Below are positions 62,823-64,000 of a stretch of 64,000 nucleotides of DNA, piece after piece. Made by a program: the position numbers and the translations under genes. The notes beneath the pieces were generated by a model, which was not told the origin of the DNA, did not search any database, and saw only the letters and a list, made by a program, of their open reading frames with translations. Origin of the DNA: Acinetobacter chinensis (GTDB lineage: Bacteria > Pseudomonadota > Gammaproteobacteria > Pseudomonadales > Moraxellaceae); assembly GCF_002165375.2 (NCBI RefSeq), contig NZ_CP032134.1:558001-622000 (forward strand), written 5' to 3'. The number at the start of each line of letters is the position of its first letter. Within the stretch, counting starts at the first letter, position 1.

Positions 62823-64000
62823 ATGAGATTAAAGCTGCTGGAAGTGGGTGCTGGAACAGAGCAACTGAGTGCCTGTAAGATTTCACTGTTACTGGGTGTA
62901 TTCAGTAATGAAAACAGTATTGAACGGTTTATGAAAATTGGTCGGAAAGTACTGAATGTGAAGAATGCGATTCTGGCATTCCCTGAAGAACCCTATGTCT
63001 GGCTGTCATCTGCTGCTGGTTTTAAAGCTTTACATGCGCACGAAGAAGCATTATTGCATCCTTATTTTCAGGGCGCGCCATTTATTGACTCCCGCCACTG
63101 GAATTATGAGGAATTTTCCAAACATATTGATCATCTGGGTGTCGATCACGAAAGATTGATCTGTTTTGATCTGAAACTCAGTAATAAACAGTCAATTGGA
63201 CAGGTGTCCTTTTATGATGACGGTACTGTAAGTTTTGATGATGAAAGTATTGAGCTGGTCCAGGAATTTGCACAGGGACTGGCTAAAATTATTGAAATGA
63301 ATGCTGATTATGAAGAATTAAAAGAACGCTTTGAACAGCAGTCCGCACTGAATTTCAGTAAAACTAAATTTTTTCAGATTATTGCACATGATTTAAGAGC
63401 ACCATTTCATGGTCTGCTGGGCTTTTCAGAGGTGCTGGCAGAGGAGCGGGCGACCTTGGATGAAGACAGTATTCAGAATATTGCAGACTATCTGCATGAT
63501 ACGGCTGAATCCACCTATACATTGCTTGAAAATCTGCTGAACTGGGCAATGGCAGAGGGTGGTCGTTTTGTTTATCATCCGATCAACTTTAAACTGAAAC
63601 AGACGACACGGATTGTCAGCAATGTTTTAAACACCCTTGCTGTTCAGAAAAATATTCAGTTGATAGATCTGGTTCCAGATGATTTAAAAGTCCATGCAGA
63701 TATCAATATGGTGACATCGATTATTCAGAACCTGGTTTCCAATGCACTGAAATTTACACATACTGATGGTTCTGGAAAAGTGACGGTTTCCGCTGCAAAT
63801 GTGGATGGTGTGGTGCAGATTAAAATTCATGATACTGGGATCGGTATGACTGAATCTCAGATTCAGAATATTTTTGAACCGCAGTTGAATGTCAGTCTGA
63901 AAGGAACCTCAGGTGAAAAAGGGACGGGACTCGGACTGGTGCTGTGTAAGCGTTTTGTCGATCTGAATCAGGGTGAAATCAGTGTTTCTTCTCAGGAAGG
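62823..64000 (+). CDS. Sensor histidine kinase with N-terminal GAF-like domain, 3' end outside window
   Basis: 392 codons visible. The start at 62823 has AGAGG 5 nt upstream (ATG 62820 also possible). Residues 1-155 look like a GAF-type sensor (RFMKIGRKVLNVKNAILAFP, YVWLSSAAGF) with no membrane helix, so it is cytoplasmic. Then HisKA with His in FFQIIAHDLRAPFHGLLGF, and HATPase boxes NLVSNALKFTH, HDTGIGMTES and GTGLGLVLCKRF. The remainder and any receiver lie beyond the window. Confidence 0.88.
   Translation, partial: MRLKLLEVGAGTEQLSACKISLLLGVFSNENSIERFMKIGRKVLNVKNAILAFPEEPYVWLSSAAGFKALHAHEEALLHPYFQGAPFIDSRHWNYEEFSKHIDHLGVDHERLICFDLKLSNKQSIGQVSFYDDGTVSFDDESIELVQEFAQGLAKIIEMNADYEELKERFEQQSALNFSKTKFFQIIAHDLRAPFHGLLGFSEVLAEERATLDEDSIQNIADYLHDTAESTYTLLENLLNWAMAEGGRFVYHPINFKLKQTTRIVSNVLNTLAVQKNIQLIDLVPDDLKVHADINMVTSIIQNLVSNALKFTHTDGSGKVTVSAANVDGVVQIKIHDTGIGMTESQIQNIFEPQLNVSLKGTSGEKGTGLGLVLCKRFVDLNQGEISVSSQE

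Noticed and set aside
1..64000. CRISPR array, rRNA genes, phage capsid or conjugation genes
   Set aside because: No regularly spaced direct repeats, no rRNA sequence, and no structural or transfer gene was recognised anywhere.

Overview
The window looks like chromosomal DNA of an Acinetobacter-type gammaproteobacterium. This rests on gene order and family resemblance (gacS-cysM-exonuclease-rlmD-relA, queA/tgt/yajC/secD/secF, the split pntA/pntB, rsfS, dusA), on protein style, and on an exactly 1087-bp IS30-family element that I recall as the size of ISAba125. No database search was possible.

Layout. 1-3.8 kb: an envelope-lipid module (CDP-diglyceride synthase-like protein, acyltransferase, CDP-alcohol phosphatidyltransferase) next to dusA. 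About 3.77-29.5 kb: a 25.7-kb genomic island inserted in the 5' end of dusA. Near-identical 22-nt copies lie at both junctions (3768-3789 and 29477-29498), and the displaced native dusA start survives outside the right junction. 29.8-33.7 kb: a HEPN-like gene, then a SoxR regulator with a canonical SoxR promoter driving ridA-like and MFS genes, then an EamA transporter. 34.7-37.6 kb: the transhydrogenase operon. 37.8-42.3 kb: two ammonium transporters, the first split by the IS30 element. 42.4-64 kb: housekeeping genes: rsfS, a hyi/glxR/crotonase group, gacS, cysM, an exonuclease, rlmD, relA, a phosphopantetheinyl transferase, secF/secD/yajC, tgt, lemA with a DUF3137 protein, queA, tRNA-Leu(CAA), and the start of a sensor kinase.

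The island is composite. Its left part (integrase, PrtN-like gene, Gp2/YagK-type protein, zinc-ribbon protein, small envelope proteins, a structured three-way-junction RNA candidate, DUF932, YqaJ exonuclease, Cys-rich protein, AlpA remnant) resembles a phage-satellite or plasmid-like backbone. Three successive genes there are each preceded by an intrinsic terminator. Together with the C4/P4-type RNA look-alike, this suggests control by premature termination; that is a hypothesis. The right part is visibly more AT-rich. It carries a second, divergent Gp2 paralogue, two different IS3 elements, a type III restriction-modification locus whose res gene is broken by one of them, an intact 996-residue helicase with a possible nuclease end, and fused remnants of hsdM and fic genes abutting the right attachment site. 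The intact helicase-nuclease is the best candidate for an undescribed defence gene.
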